DNA of 64,000 nt from positions 1,488,001 through 1,552,000 of the forward strand of contig NZ_CP114036.1 in NCBI RefSeq assembly GCF_026898115.1, read 5' to 3'. The translations under genes and the position numbers were made by a program. Shown here in pieces: positions 36,782 through 47,492 of this stretch. Origin of the DNA: Streptomyces sp. S465 (GTDB taxonomy: Bacteria; Actinomycetota; Actinomycetes; Streptomycetales; Streptomycetaceae). A model generated the notes under the pieces. The model did not search any database, was not told where the DNA came from, and saw only the letters and a list, made by a program, of their open reading frames with translations. The stretch's first letter is position 1. Each line of letters starts with the position of its first letter.

Positions 36782-38821
36782 ATGCCAGGATCCGCACAGG
36801 ACAGCGCCCACGACGCGAACGGAAACGCGTCCGGCCCCAGCCGGAGAGCCACTCTGCGGACCGCGGGAGCCGCGGCGTCCGCCGCCCTTCTGCTGCCGCT
36901 GGTCTCCGCGACGCCCGCCGCCCATGCCGACCAGCCGCGGGCCGACGGCGCTCCTGCCGGTGGTACTCCTGCCGACGGCGGCGCCCTCCAGCGGGCCTTC
37001 GCGGCCGCGGCCGCCGAGTATGCGGTTCCGCTCAGCGTGCTCCTGGGCGTCTCGTATCTTCAGTCGCGCTGGGACGGCCACCGCGGCGCGCCCAGCGTCA
37101 CCGGCGGCTACGGCCCCATGCATCTCACCGACGCCCACACCGCCCTGCTCACCGCCCCGCACCACAGCCAGGGCACCGAGGACGCGCGTGGCGACCTCGC
37201 CCGGCCCCTGAAGGTCCCCGAGGCCACCGTCGCCGAGCCCCGGCAGCTGCCCGCCCGGCTGCGCACCCTCGGCCGGGCCGCGCAGCTCACCGGGCTGTCC
37301 GCGGAGGCGCTGCGCGGCGACGCGAGCGCCAATGTGCGCGGTGGCGCGGCCCTGCTGGCCGCCACGCAGAAGCGGCTGGGGCTGCCGCCGAGCGAGGACC
37401 CCGCCGACTGGTACGCGGCGGTGGCGGCCTACTGCGGCGCCGATGACGCCAGGGCCGCGGCCGTCTTCGCGGATGAGGTGTACGAGGTGATCCGCGGCGG
37501 TGCCGCGCGGACGACCGGGGACGGGGAGCGGGTCGCCCTCGACGCGGTGCCCGGTGTCACGCCGGACACCCGGCAGCTGCGGGCGCTCGGTCTGCCGTCC
37601 CGTGCGCGGGACCCGCGTGTCGAGGCCCCCGAGAACGTGTCCTGTGCGTGGATGCCGGCGCCCTACCAGGAGCTCGGCGACGGCGACTACGGCAATCACG
37701 ACCTGGGCGACCGGCCCGCCTCGCAGTCCATCGACTACATCGTCATCCATGACACCGAAGGCTCCTGGGACACCACCATCAAGCTGGTCCAGGACCCCAC
37801 CTATGTGTCCTGGCAGTACACCCTCCGCTCCTCCGACGGGCATATCGCCCAGCACGTGCCGCTCAAGGACGTCGCCTGGCACGCGGGCAACTGGTACGTC
37901 AACGCCAAGTCCATCGGTCTGGAGCACGAGGGCTTCGTGACCGCCCCGGACGCCTGGTACACGGAGGCGATGTACCGCTCCTCGGCGCGGCTGGTGCGCT
38001 ATCTCGCCCAGCGGTTCGACATTCCGCTGGACCGCCAGCACATCCTGGGCCATGACAATGTGCCCGGCACCACCACCTCCACCATCAAGGGCATGCACAC
38101 CGACCCCGGCCCCTACTGGGACTGGGCGCACTACTTCACCCTGCTCGGCGCGCCCTTCCGGCGCACCGCGGGCGCCTCGGGCGGCCTGGTCACCATCCGC
38201 CCCGACTACGACACCCACCAGCCCGTCTACACCGGCTGCGAGACGGCGGGCGAGCCGTGTGCCCCGCACGGCTCGGCCGCGGTGCGGCTGCACACCGCGC
38301 CGAGCGCGGACGCCCCGCTGGTCAAGGACATCGGGCTGCGCCCCGACGGCACCGACTCGACCACCGGGGTCAACGACACCGGCGCCCGCGCCAGCACCGG
38401 GCAGCAGTTCGCCCTCGCGGGGCGCGAGGGCGACTGGACGGCGATCTGGTACCTCGGCCGGCGGGCCTGGTTCCACAACCCCAAGCGGCGGCCCACGGCG
38501 GTGAGCGCCAAGGGGCTGGTGGTGACGCCCAGGGACGGGGTGGCGGAGGTTCCGGTGTACGGCCGCGCCTACCCGGAGAAGGAGGCGTATCCGGAGGGGG
38601 TGCCGGTGCAGTCGGTCTCGCCGCTGCCGTACAAGCTGCTGTCCGGGCAGTCCTATCCCCTGGGGCTGCGGACGCGGGGCGAGTATCTGTGGGCGATCAC
38701 CTTCGACCAGGCCGGTCACAAGGTGGTGCGCGGCCAGGACGTGTACTACCAGATCCAGTTCGGGCACCGGGTGGCGTTCGTCCGGGCCGCGGATGTGACG
38801 GTCCGGCCATCCGGGACGTGA
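36782..38821 (+). CDS. Secreted N-acetylmuramoyl-L-alanine amidase (amidase_2) with SH3-like C-terminus
   Basis: 679 residues. The N-terminus has a twin-arginine motif (SRRATLRTAG, residues 20-29), a hydrophobic run and a likely cleavage after AHA at 49, so Tat export is predicted. Residues about 65-240 resemble a transglycosylase-like helical domain (LLGVSYLQSRWDGH). The amidase_2 domain lies at about 300-460, with IDYIVIHDTEGSWDTT (first zinc His), SIGLEHEGF and ILGHDNVPGTTTSTIKG. C-terminal segments (VRLHTAPSADAPLVKDIG, VPVYGRAYPE) resemble bacterial SH3 wall-binding repeats. It should cleave the peptide-glycan amide bond outside the cell. Ribosome-binding site GAGGAGG-like (TTGAGGAGGC). 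Confidence 0.9.
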   Translation: MPGSAQDSAHDANGNASGPSRRATLRTAGAAASAALLLPLVSATPAAHADQPRADGAPAGGTPADGGALQRAFAAAAAEYAVPLSVLLGVSYLQSRWDGHRGAPSVTGGYGPMHLTDAHTALLTAPHHSQGTEDARGDLARPLKVPEATVAEPRQLPARLRTLGRAAQLTGLSAEALRGDASANVRGGAALLAATQKRLGLPPSEDPADWYAAVAAYCGADDARAAAVFADEVYEVIRGGAARTTGDGERVALDAVPGVTPDTRQLRALGLPSRARDPRVEAPENVSCAWMPAPYQELGDGDYGNHDLGDRPASQSIDYIVIHDTEGSWDTTIKLVQDPTYVSWQYTLRSSDGHIAQHVPLKDVAWHAGNWYVNAKSIGLEHEGFVTAPDAWYTEAMYRSSARLVRYLAQRFDIPLDRQHILGHDNVPGTTTSTIKGMHTDPGPYWDWAHYFTLLGAPFRRTAGASGGLVTIRPDYDTHQPVYTGCETAGEPCAPHGSAAVRLHTAPSADAPLVKDIGLRPDGTDSTTGVNDTGARASTGQQFALAGREGDWTAIWYLGRRAWFHNPKRRPTAVSAKGLVVTPRDGVAEVPVYGRAYPEKEAYPEGVPVQSVSPLPYKLLSGQSYPLGLRTRGEYLWAITFDQAGHKVVRGQDVYYQIQFGHRVAFVRAADVTVRPSGT

Positions 38822-38841
38822 CCCTGACGGGCCGTCGCCCC

Positions 38842-39342
38842 TCAGCGCTGCTGGAACATCTCCGCGGGCAGCGGCTTGAGCAGCCGGTACAGATCGTCGG
38901 TGATCGGCCGGTCCCAGCTGGCGATGGTGACGAGCACACCGTCGCTGCGGTCGAACTGGGAGCAGGAGATCCGGCCCTCGGAGAGCTTGATCCGGCGGAC
39001 GATGAGGAGGTTGTCCTCGTGCATGACCGGGCTGTCCTCGGTGTCCACCACATGGACCGGTTCGTCGTTCCCGAGCGCCGCCAGCAGCTGTGTCACCTCG
39101 AACGGCGGCTGGCCCTCGGCCACCTCCCGGGCCGGGGATCCCTCCGGCAGATTGCCGATGATCATCGCCGGTCCGCGTCCGCCGAACAGGTCGTAGCGCA
39201 GGAAGACGCCCTGGCAGGTGCCGTCCGGAGCGGGCAGCAGCCCCGCCCCGAGATCGCCGGGCCAGTCTCCCGGGTCCATGGCGAGGACATCGAAGTCCGG
39301 CCCGGTGGGCGTGGCGGCGCTGCGGCGGCGGAGGAAGGACAT
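38842..39342 (-). CDS. Conserved Streptomyces hypothetical protein
   Basis: 166 residues beginning MSFLRRRSAATPTGPDFDVL. Mixed alpha/beta composition and acidic, with no signal peptide or membrane helix. Segments such as GVFLRYDLFGGRGPAMIIGN and EDSPVMHEDNLLIVRRIKLS look conserved, but I do not recognise a domain. It is convergent with the amidase (20 bp between stops) and in the same direction as the LuxR-type gene upstream of it. Confidence 0.7.
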   Translation of the reverse strand: MSFLRRRSAATPTGPDFDVLAMDPGDWPGDLGAGLLPAPDGTCQGVFLRYDLFGGRGPAMIIGNLPEGSPAREVAEGQPPFEVTQLLAALGNDEPVHVVDTEDSPVMHEDNLLIVRRIKLSEGRISCSQFDRSDGVLVTIASWDRPITDDLYRLLKPLPAEMFQQR

Positions 39343-39392
39343 GCGGACATGGTACGTGGCCGCGCGCCGGTTGCCGTGCCGGGCCGCACCTC

Positions 39393-42332
39393 TCAGCCGG
39401 GGTCGGACCCGGGGCGCCGGGGCAGACCCGCGGTGGGGGTGATCAGCAGCTTCGCCAGCCCGGCCCGGTCGGTGCCGACCTTACGGTAGACATCGGACAG
39501 CAGCCGGGCCACCTCGCGCTCCGCCAGCCCCGTCGCCTCGGCGATCCGGGCGTCCGCCCAGCCCTCCGCGGCCCGCTCGGCGACGGCCTGTTCCTGCGCG
39601 GTCAGCGGGCTGGTGTGATCGACCCGCAGCTGCATCGGGCGCAGCCCGGCCGCGGACAGCTCGTCGCGGGCCCGGACCGCGAGCGCGTCGGCGCCGCACT
39701 GCACCGCTCCCTCCAGACCGCGGTAGAGCCGGTCGCCGGCCTCCTGGGGCAGGCCGATACGGCGCAGCGCGGCGCCGTGGTCGACCAGCGCCACGGCCAG
39801 GTCGTAGGCGGACGGTGACCGCATCAGATGGCTGACGGCCTCGGCCAGCAGCTTGATCCGGTCCGGCCCCTGGGTGACGGTGGCCGCGGTGTGCAGCGCC
39901 TTGCCGATCGCGGAGTGGGTGCCGAACTGACGGGCGCGGCGCACCGCGTCGTCGGCGACCTCGGCGGCCTGCCGGGGATCGGTCAGCGCGAGGGCCTGGG
40001 CGAGGTGGAGCTGCCAGGGGCACCAGGCGGGATTGCGCATACCGCGCCCGTCCATGCGGCGGCCGGCCTCGGTGAGCCGGTGCCGGGCCTCGCGGTGCAA
40101 ATTGGCGGCCAGCAGCAGCTCACCGCGGACCGCCGGCACATCGGGGCAGAGCGTGGCCTGCGGCAGGGTCTCACCGGCGTGTCCGGCCGCGAACTCCTGC
40201 GCCTGCTGGACCCGGCCCCGGCAGATCAGGGTTTCGATGAGGGTGCCGACCGCGGTCCAGTGCGCGGGGGTCGAGGAGCCCACCAGATCGGCGATCCGCA
40301 TCCCCTCGCGGGCCAGCTCCTCCGCCTCGCCGAGCGCGCCGCGGCGGAGCCGGGCGTAGCCGAGGAGGGTGAAGCCGAACGCCAGGTGGGAGCCGCGCCA
40401 GCCCTTGCGCTCGCATTCGGCGATGCCTCTGTTGAACAGTTCCTCGGCCCGTCCGGGCTGGTCGCAGTGGAGGAAGACCAGGGCGACCAGGATGGGCACC
40501 TCGAAGCCCCAGTCGTCGTCGGTCCAGCTGAGGCCGTCGCCGAGGGCCTCCTCGGCGTAGTGCAGTGCGGTGGCGGCCGGTTCTCCGCGCGTCATCGCGT
40601 CGAAGGCGCGCAGTCCCAGCAGATAGCGCTCGGCCATGCCACGGCCGGTGAGGTGGTCCGCGAGCCGGGCCAGCCGCCGGGAGCGGGCGGGTGACTCCTT
40701 CTCGTCGGCCCGGAACATGTTCCACATCAGCTGCTCGGCCTGCATCCGCAGCCGGGTGCGGGCGCTGGTGGCGCGCCCGGCCTCGACGGCGAAGACCTGG
40801 GCGGCCTCCTCCATACGGCCGCTGTGGCCGTACGCCTGGGCGAGCCGGTAGGTGATCGCCTCGCGCAGTTCGGGGCCGAGCTCGGGCTCCTCGAGCGCGG
40901 CCCGCAGATGGTTGACGGTGACCCCGGGCTCGGTGAGCTGTGCGGCGCAGCCCAGCTCGTACAGCACGGCGGCGCGCTCCTCCGGGGCGGGTGGTTCGCG
41001 CAGGGCGCGGGCGAGACAGCGGCGCCCGGCGTCGGGGGCTCCGGCGCGCAGATACTCCTGGGCGGCCGCTCGCAGATGGCGCACCACCCAGGGGTCGCCC
41101 TCGGGGTGCATCTCCAGCAGGTGCCGGCCGGCGGCCGCGGAGCCCAGGCCCGCGGCGAGCACCACGGTGGCGGCCTGGCCGTGCATGGCCACCCGCAGGG
41201 CGCCGGGGATGGCCTGGTAGACGGCGGTGGCGATGAGCGGGTGGAGGTACTCGAGGGGCCGGGTGCCGTTTCCGGGGCGCGGCGGGGCCAGGATCCGCGC
41301 CTCGACGAGCCGCGCCACCACATCGGCGGCCTCGGTCTCGCTGAGCCCGGCGACATTGGCGGTGAGCGCCGGGGTGGCCTCGATGCCGAGGACGGCGACG
41401 GCCCAGGCGAAGCGGACGGCGGCGGTGCCGAGGCGGGTCAGCCGGTCGTTGAGCCCGCTGTCCTTGGCCGAGGAGACCAGTTGGCGCAGGGCGGGCAGGT
41501 TCTCCGACTGCGGTTTCAGCTCCCGGTCGCGGATCTTGGCGGTGAGCTCGGTGACCTCCCAGGGGTTGCCGCCGGTCATCGCCCAGCACTCGCGGCAGAA
41601 CGCGTCGTCGGCGTCTTCGCCCAGGATCTCCCGGACGATACTGCCGACTCCGCTCGGGGTGAGCGGCGCCAGCACATGCGGCCGTGATCCCTGGCGTTCG
41701 ACCAGGCGGCGTATCGCGGCGACGTCGGCGGTCAGGTCCTCCGGGCGGTAGCCGACGGCCAGCAGCAGGGGCAGGTCCGCGGTGCGGGAGGCGAACCGGG
41801 TGAGCCAGTCCAGCGATTCGGGGTCGGCCCAGTGGACGTCGTCGAGGATCATGACGACCGGGGCGTGTTCCATGGCGAAGCGGGTCACCAGCCAGTCGAG
41901 GCCGTCGCGGACGCCCTGCGGATCGGGTGCGCCGCCGCTGCCCGAGACCACCAGGCCGACCGCGGGCGCGACGATGTCGTACCAGGCGCCGAGGATTCTG
42001 CGGTGCTCGTCCTCGCCGGTCGCCGCGAGCACCGGCTGGAAGAGCTGACGCACCACGTGGAAGGCCGCGCCCTGTTCGTGCTCACCGCCGCGGGCCCGGA
42101 GCACGGTGCAGCCGCGGGCGGCGGCCCGCCGGCGCGCCTCGCCGAGCAGCGCGGTCTTGCCCACGCCGCCGGGCCCCTCGAAGGCGATCACGCCACCGCC
42201 GCGGATCTCGGTCCGGTTCCCGGGGTCCGTGCCGCACAGTTCGGTCAACGCGCCGTCCACGGCGCTCAGTTCGCGCTCCCTCTCCAGCAGTGTCCGGCGC
42301 GTCCGGTTCTGTTGGCTCATGTACTCCGCCAC
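39393..42332 (-). CDS. LAL-type LuxR transcriptional regulator (AAA + TPR + HTH)
   Basis: 979 residues from a GTG at 42332 with GGAGGGG 6 bp upstream; an ATG four codons later is an alternative. Walker A GPGGVGKT sits at residues 53-60 and Walker B VVMILDDVHWADPESLDWL near 160. Long TPR-like helical repeats fill 450-880. The C-terminal LuxR-type HTH is about 905-965 (LTAQEQAVAERAAEGWADARIAEATGL). LAL proteins usually activate neighbouring pathway genes, and this one is divergent from a terpene synthase 239 bp away. The HTH start LTAQEQAVAERAAEG departs from the usual LTxRExEV pattern. Confidence 0.87.
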   Translation of the reverse strand: MAEYMSQQNRTRRTLLERERELSAVDGALTELCGTDPGNRTEIRGGGVIAFEGPGGVGKTALLGEARRRAAARGCTVLRARGGEHEQGAAFHVVRQLFQPVLAATGEDEHRRILGAWYDIVAPAVGLVVSGSGGAPDPQGVRDGLDWLVTRFAMEHAPVVMILDDVHWADPESLDWLTRFASRTADLPLLLAVGYRPEDLTADVAAIRRLVERQGSRPHVLAPLTPSGVGSIVREILGEDADDAFCRECWAMTGGNPWEVTELTAKIRDRELKPQSENLPALRQLVSSAKDSGLNDRLTRLGTAAVRFAWAVAVLGIEATPALTANVAGLSETEAADVVARLVEARILAPPRPGNGTRPLEYLHPLIATAVYQAIPGALRVAMHGQAATVVLAAGLGSAAAGRHLLEMHPEGDPWVVRHLRAAAQEYLRAGAPDAGRRCLARALREPPAPEERAAVLYELGCAAQLTEPGVTVNHLRAALEEPELGPELREAITYRLAQAYGHSGRMEEAAQVFAVEAGRATSARTRLRMQAEQLMWNMFRADEKESPARSRRLARLADHLTGRGMAERYLLGLRAFDAMTRGEPAATALHYAEEALGDGLSWTDDDWGFEVPILVALVFLHCDQPGRAEELFNRGIAECERKGWRGSHLAFGFTLLGYARLRRGALGEAEELAREGMRIADLVGSSTPAHWTAVGTLIETLICRGRVQQAQEFAAGHAGETLPQATLCPDVPAVRGELLLAANLHREARHRLTEAGRRMDGRGMRNPAWCPWQLHLAQALALTDPRQAAEVADDAVRRARQFGTHSAIGKALHTAATVTQGPDRIKLLAEAVSHLMRSPSAYDLAVALVDHGAALRRIGLPQEAGDRLYRGLEGAVQCGADALAVRARDELSAAGLRPMQLRVDHTSPLTAQEQAVAERAAEGWADARIAEATGLAEREVARLLSDVYRKVGTDRAGLAKLLITPTAGLPRRPGSDPG

Positions 42333-42420
42333 GTTCTTCCCCTCCGGCAAGTGCCGCCGAGGGTAGCGCGGATGGCACGCTGCGTAGCTCTCGATGGAGG
42401 GATTTCCGCCTGTCATTGCC

Positions 42421-42436
42421 AGTGGCACACGCCACT
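42421..42436. promoter_or_regulatory. Candidate operator between LAL regulator and terpene synthase
   Basis: AGTGGC-ACAC-GCCACT is a perfect 6-bp inverted repeat near the middle of the 239-bp divergent region (42333-42571), a reasonable place for the LAL protein to bind. No other copy was noticed in the window. Confidence 0.3.
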
Positions 42437-42571
42437 TCACTGTGCCCTCTATCGATGACATGGTTCGCACGCGAGGATGACCGGATTCATCGGGTCGGCC
42501 GGCTGCCGCGTATGCCTCCGGTATACGCGGCACTCGGGCCGCCCGGACGACGAAGGGGGCCGACACGACTC

Positions 42572-43729
42572 ATGCACACACAGACTTCGCGACCACATGC
42601 CCGGCGGAGGGCACTGCTGCGCCGGGCGGCGCTGTTCGACTTCCCGGCCTCCGCCGACCTCAGTCCCGACACCGAGGCGGCCAGGCAGCACACCATCCGA
42701 TGGCTTTCACGGTACGGCGTCTTCCAGGACCACGCGTCCGCCGCGGAGTACGACGCGCTCCGCTTCGACGTGCTGACGGGACTGTTCTACCCCCGGGCGA
42801 GCGGCGCCGAGCTGGATTTAGGCAATGACCTCGTGGGCTGGTACTTCGTCTTCGACGATCAGTTCGACGGGGAGCTGGGCCACCGTCCGGAGGCGGTGGC
42901 GCGGCTGGTGGCGGACGTCATACGGATCACCGAGGAGGACGAGACACACGGCGGGGCGCGGGGCGGCGAAGGGCCGCTCCTGGAGAGCTTCCGCGACCTG
43001 TGGCGCCGGATCAACTCCGGCCGGCCGCCGGTGTGGCGGGACCGCTTCCGCCACCACTGGCTGGAGTATCTGCACTCCTACCACCGCGAGGCCCTGGAGC
43101 GGACCGGCGACCTGCCCGGACCCGGCGGCGCGGGCGCCCCGCGCTCGGTGGAGGCCGTGCTCGCGCTGCGCCGCCATTCGATCGGGGTACAGCCGTGTCT
43201 CGATCTGAACGAGCCGTTCGGCGGGTACACCCTGCCGCCCGCGCTGCACGGCGGCTTTCCGCTGGCCCGTATGCGGGAGGCCACGGACGATGTGGTGGTC
43301 TTCACCAATGACATCGCCTCCCTGGACAAGGAGTTGGCCGTCGGCGACGTCCACAACAGCGTCATCGTCCAGTGGCAGCGCACGGGTGGTGACCTGGAGG
43401 ACGCGGTACGCCATATCGCCGGTCTCGCCAACGCGCGCTACCGCTGGTTCGAGGAGACCGCGGCGAGGCTGCCGGCGCTGCTCGCCGAGGCGGGGGCGGC
43501 CCCGGACACGCACGCCGCCGTGGCGCGCTATGTGGACGGGATGCGGCATGTGATGACCGGCAATCTCGGCTGGTCGCTGCGGACGGCCCGGTACGACGAG
43601 CGGGGCACCGAGGCGGTCAGCGACGGCCGGCAGCGGCCCTGGGCGCAGCTGGCCGGTGCGGAGGAGCTGATCCGCGCGGGGCGGGACGCCTCGCTGCCGT
43701 CACCCACCGGCGGCCCGCCTCACCGGTAG
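42572..43729 (+). CDS. Class I terpene synthase
   Basis: 385 residues. The ATG at 42572 has AAGGGGG 13 bp upstream. The Asp-rich Mg-binding motif is FDDQFDGE (DDQFD at 95-99) and the second metal motif is NDIASLDKE (residues 246-254), matching NDxxSxxxE. RYRWFEE late in the sequence supplies the usual Arg-Tyr. Size and motifs fit bacterial sesquiterpene-type cyclases using farnesyl diphosphate, though geranyl or geranylgeranyl diphosphate use cannot be excluded and the product cannot be predicted. No P450 or prenyltransferase gene is next to it, so the primary hydrocarbon or alcohol may be the end product. Probably controlled by the divergent LAL gene. Confidence 0.9.
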   Translation: MHTQTSRPHARRRALLRRAALFDFPASADLSPDTEAARQHTIRWLSRYGVFQDHASAAEYDALRFDVLTGLFYPRASGAELDLGNDLVGWYFVFDDQFDGELGHRPEAVARLVADVIRITEEDETHGGARGGEGPLLESFRDLWRRINSGRPPVWRDRFRHHWLEYLHSYHREALERTGDLPGPGGAGAPRSVEAVLALRRHSIGVQPCLDLNEPFGGYTLPPALHGGFPLARMREATDDVVVFTNDIASLDKELAVGDVHNSVIVQWQRTGGDLEDAVRHIAGLANARYRWFEETAARLPALLAEAGAAPDTHAAVARYVDGMRHVMTGNLGWSLRTARYDERGTEAVSDGRQRPWAQLAGAEELIRAGRDASLPSPTGGPPHR

Positions 43730-43820
43730 GCACCCGCGGTAGCCGGCGCGCGAGCCGAGCGCGCTGAAGGCGGGTCTTTCGGCCATACGAGATCGGCGGG
43801 AATGCGCCGCCGGTCACGGG

Positions 43821-43876
43821 GCCGATCCAGGGGGCGGGCCGTCCGGTGTGGCCGGATCCGCCCGCCCCTGATCGGC
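43821..43876. terminator. Long bidirectional hairpin between terpene synthase and DUF397
   Basis: Nested stems GCCGATC/GATCGGC, GGGGCGGGC/GCCCGCCCC and TCCGG/CCGGA share one axis. It lies 91 bp after the terpene synthase stop and 10 bp beyond the convergent DUF397 stop, so it can terminate both. Confidence 0.65.
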
Positions 43877-43885
43877 GGCCCGGGT

Positions 43886-44131
43886 TCAGGTGAGGTCGAA
43901 CTCGCCGTCGCGCGCGCCCAGGACGAAGGCGCGCCACTCGGCCGGGGTGAAGATCAGCGCCGGGCCTTCGGGACGACGGCCGTGGCGCATCGCGATGAAG
44001 CCCTCGACGAAGGCGATCTCCACATCGCCCACACCCTGGCTGCTCGACTGCCACTGGGCTTGGGAGAGGTCGAGTTCGGGCTGCTCGCCGGTCCCTGTCA
44101 GTGGCTGTGCGGTGGTGGTGGTGTCGGCCAC
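43886..44131 (-). CDS. DUF397 domain protein
   Basis: 81 residues; GTG start with GGGAGGA 9 bp upstream. The DUF397 core is recognisable: WQSSSQGVGDVEIAFVEGFIAMRHGRRPEGPALIFTPAEWRAFV. DUF397 proteins in Streptomyces usually partner an adjacent XRE-family regulator (BldB/AbaA-like circuits), but none lies next to this copy, so it is an orphan. Confidence 0.9.
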   Translation of the reverse strand: MADTTTTAQPLTGTGEQPELDLSQAQWQSSSQGVGDVEIAFVEGFIAMRHGRRPEGPALIFTPAEWRAFVLGARDGEFDLT

Positions 44132-44174
44132 GTCGGCTCATCCTCCCTGATCGTCGTCCCGGCCCCACCTTAAG

Positions 44175-44207
44175 CTTTCGTGGCCGGTGCCGGACAGGCC
44201 ACGAAAG
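44175..44207 (-). terminator. Hairpin terminator of the thiolase-like operon
   Basis: CTTTCGTGGCC and GGCCACGAAAG form a perfect 11-bp stem with an 11-base loop, starting 20 bp after the thiolase-like stop on the minus strand. Confidence 0.65.
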
Positions 44208-44226
44208 GAGTACGGAGCACCGGGCC

Positions 44227-45389
<1,163 letters not shown>

Positions 45390-45393
<4 letters not shown>

Positions 45394-46457
45394 AGGACAT
45401 CCCCTTCCAGGACGGCCACCAGGTTCTGCTGGAGACAGGGGCCCGAGGTGGCATGGGCGAGGGCGCGGCCGGCGGCGCCGCGGTGGATGGCGGCGGCCGC
45501 CTCGCCGAGCCGGATCAGCCCGGCGGCCATCATGGGGTTGGCGGCCAGCGCCCCGCCGGACGGGTTGACGCGCACCGCGTCCGCCAGCCGCAGTTCACGG
45601 CGGAGGATCAGCTCCTGGGAGGTGAACGGCGCATGCAGTTCGGCCAGGTCGACGGGGGCCTGGAAGGCGCCCGCGCGCTCGGCGGCGAGCCGGGTGGACG
45701 GGGAGCGGGTGAGGTCCCGGACACCGAGGCTGTGCGCCTCCGTCCGGTGGTCCATGCCGCGGATCCAGGCGGGGCGGGGGCAGAGCCGGCGCGCGGTGTC
45801 CCCGGCCGCGAGGACGACGGCGGCCGCGCCGTCACCGATGGGCGGGCAGTCGTGGCGGCGCAGCGGCCGCACCAGATAGGGCTCGTCCAGGAGCGCCTCG
45901 GGCGGCGGTGAGCCGGTCAGCTGGGCATGCGGGTTGGTCTCGGCCGCGGTCCGGCTGCGCGCCGCGACCCCGGCCAGCGCCCGCTCGTCGGCGCCGGTGT
46001 CCGCCGCGTCGATGAGCGCCTGGGCCTGGAGGGCGGCCAGGGAGACCGAGTCGGGCCACAGGGGCGCCATGTAGTACGGGTCGAGCTGGCGGGTCAGGAC
46101 CTCCCGCAGATCGCCGGGGGAGGACTTGCCGTAGGCGTAGACGAGCGCGGTGTCCGCCTCGCCCGTCAGCAGCCGCGTCCACGCCTCGTACAGCGCCCAG
46201 GCGCCGTCCATCTCCACATGCGACTCCGAGATGGGCGGCCAGGCGCCGACGCCGTCGAGGGCCATGGTGAAGGAGAAGGCGCGGCCCGCCAGGTAGTCGG
46301 AGGAACCGGAGCAGGTGAAGTCGATCTCACCGGCCCGCAGACCGACGGTGTCCAGCACCTGGTGCAGGACCGGCATCACCATCTCCACCTCGGAGGTCTC
46401 CGCGCTGTCGGGCCGGTGGTCGCTCTGGCCGAAGGCGACGATGGCAACCTGGCGCAT
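45390..46457 (-). CDS. Second thiolase-fold protein, lacks nucleophilic Cys
   Basis: 355 residues from MRQVAIVAFGQSDHRPDS. The ATG directly follows the stop of the DUF35 gene (TAG-ATG), with AAGGAG in the end of that gene. Thiolase-fold landmarks include CSGSSDYLAGRAF, RVNPSGGALAANPMMAAGLI and HATSGPCLQQN. The nucleophile region reads SESHVEMDGAWAL with no cysteine. It is paired with the adjacent thiolase-fold gene (four-base overlap), and the two may form a heteromer. Confidence 0.82.
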
Positions 46458-47417
46458 CTACAACAGCTCCTTGTAGGTGTCGTAGTCGGCGTCGGGTTCG
46501 CCGGTGGGGCGGTAGTGGTCGGGGTAGCGCCCGTCCGCACTCCATACGGGCTCCACGCGCAGCCCCATGCGCACCTGGTCGTAGGGGATGCCGCCGATGC
46601 GTCCGTGGAGGGCCAGGTCGGCGCCGTCCAGGGCGATGTGGGCGTAGACGTACGGCACCTCGATGTCGAGGTTACGGGCCTTGATGTTCACGATGCAGAA
46701 GGTGGTGACCGTGCCGCGCGGACCCACCTCCACCTGCTCGTCGGTGGCGACACCGCAGGTGGGGCAGGCCCCCCTGGGCGGGACGTACACCTTGCGGCAG
46801 GACGGGCAGCGCTCCCCGTAGATGGTCCGGCCGGCGAGGGCCTTCAGATAGCGCGACTGGGCGCGGCCGGGTGCGTAGGTGTAGTCGAGGCGGGCGGGGG
46901 CCACGATGCCGCTGACGGGGTCGGCGAACTCGCCGCTGTGCGGCACGGCTTCACCGGCCCCGGCGCCGTCGTACGGCTCGAAGCAGGCGATGTCGGTGAT
47001 GGCGCCCACGCGCTCGCCGGCCCAGCGGATCCGTACCCGCATACCGGTGCGCACCGCGTCGGGACCGGGGGCGTCCAGGGCGTGGAGGAGCGCGGTGTCC
47101 GCGCCGTCCAGCCGCACCAGCACCCAGGCGAAGGGGGTGCGCAGGGGCTGGCCGCGGCGCGGCGCGGGGTTCCAGGCCCAGGTGGTGACGGTGCCGGTGG
47201 GGGCGACCTCGACGAGGTCGGCCAGTTCGTCGGCGGTGACCGGGTCGTATTCGACGGGCGGCACCAGCACCCGGCCGTCGGTGGTGCGCACGCCGAGCAC
47301 GGTGCGGGTCCGCAGTCCGGTGAGGAAGGCGCTCTGGACCGGGCCGAGGGAGCGGGTGAACGGGAACTCGACGACCAAAGGCGCCTGGAGCACCTCGGGC
47401 GAGGGGGCCGGTGTCAT
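46458..47417 (-). CDS. Tandem OB-fold DUF35 protein with one zinc ribbon
   Basis: 319 residues; ATG with GGAAGGAG upstream. Two DUF35-type OB-folds occur in one chain. The first (about 45-150) contains TGTVTTWAWNPAPRRGQPL and lacks a zinc ribbon. The second (about 185-305) is preceded by CPSCRKVYVPPRGACPTC (four zinc Cys near 198-215) and has GTVTTFCIVNIKARNLDI. DUF35 proteins bind acyl-CoA and form obligate complexes with Ltp-type thiolase-fold enzymes. Two OB-folds matching two thiolase-fold genes just downstream suggest a three-protein complex. Confidence 0.85.
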   Translation of the reverse strand: MTPAPSPEVLQAPLVVEFPFTRSLGPVQSAFLTGLRTRTVLGVRTTDGRVLVPPVEYDPVTADELADLVEVAPTGTVTTWAWNPAPRRGQPLRTPFAWVLVRLDGADTALLHALDAPGPDAVRTGMRVRIRWAGERVGAITDIACFEPYDGAGAGEAVPHSGEFADPVSGIVAPARLDYTYAPGRAQSRYLKALAGRTIYGERCPSCRKVYVPPRGACPTCGVATDEQVEVGPRGTVTTFCIVNIKARNLDIEVPYVYAHIALDGADLALHGRIGGIPYDQVRMGLRVEPVWSADGRYPDHYRPTGEPDADYDTYKELL

Positions 47418-47492
47418 GGGGTGGGTCTCCTTCCGCGCGGCCGGCGGGGTGGGGCGGGGACCTGGGGGTGCGGCGCCCCGGGAGTGCGGGGA

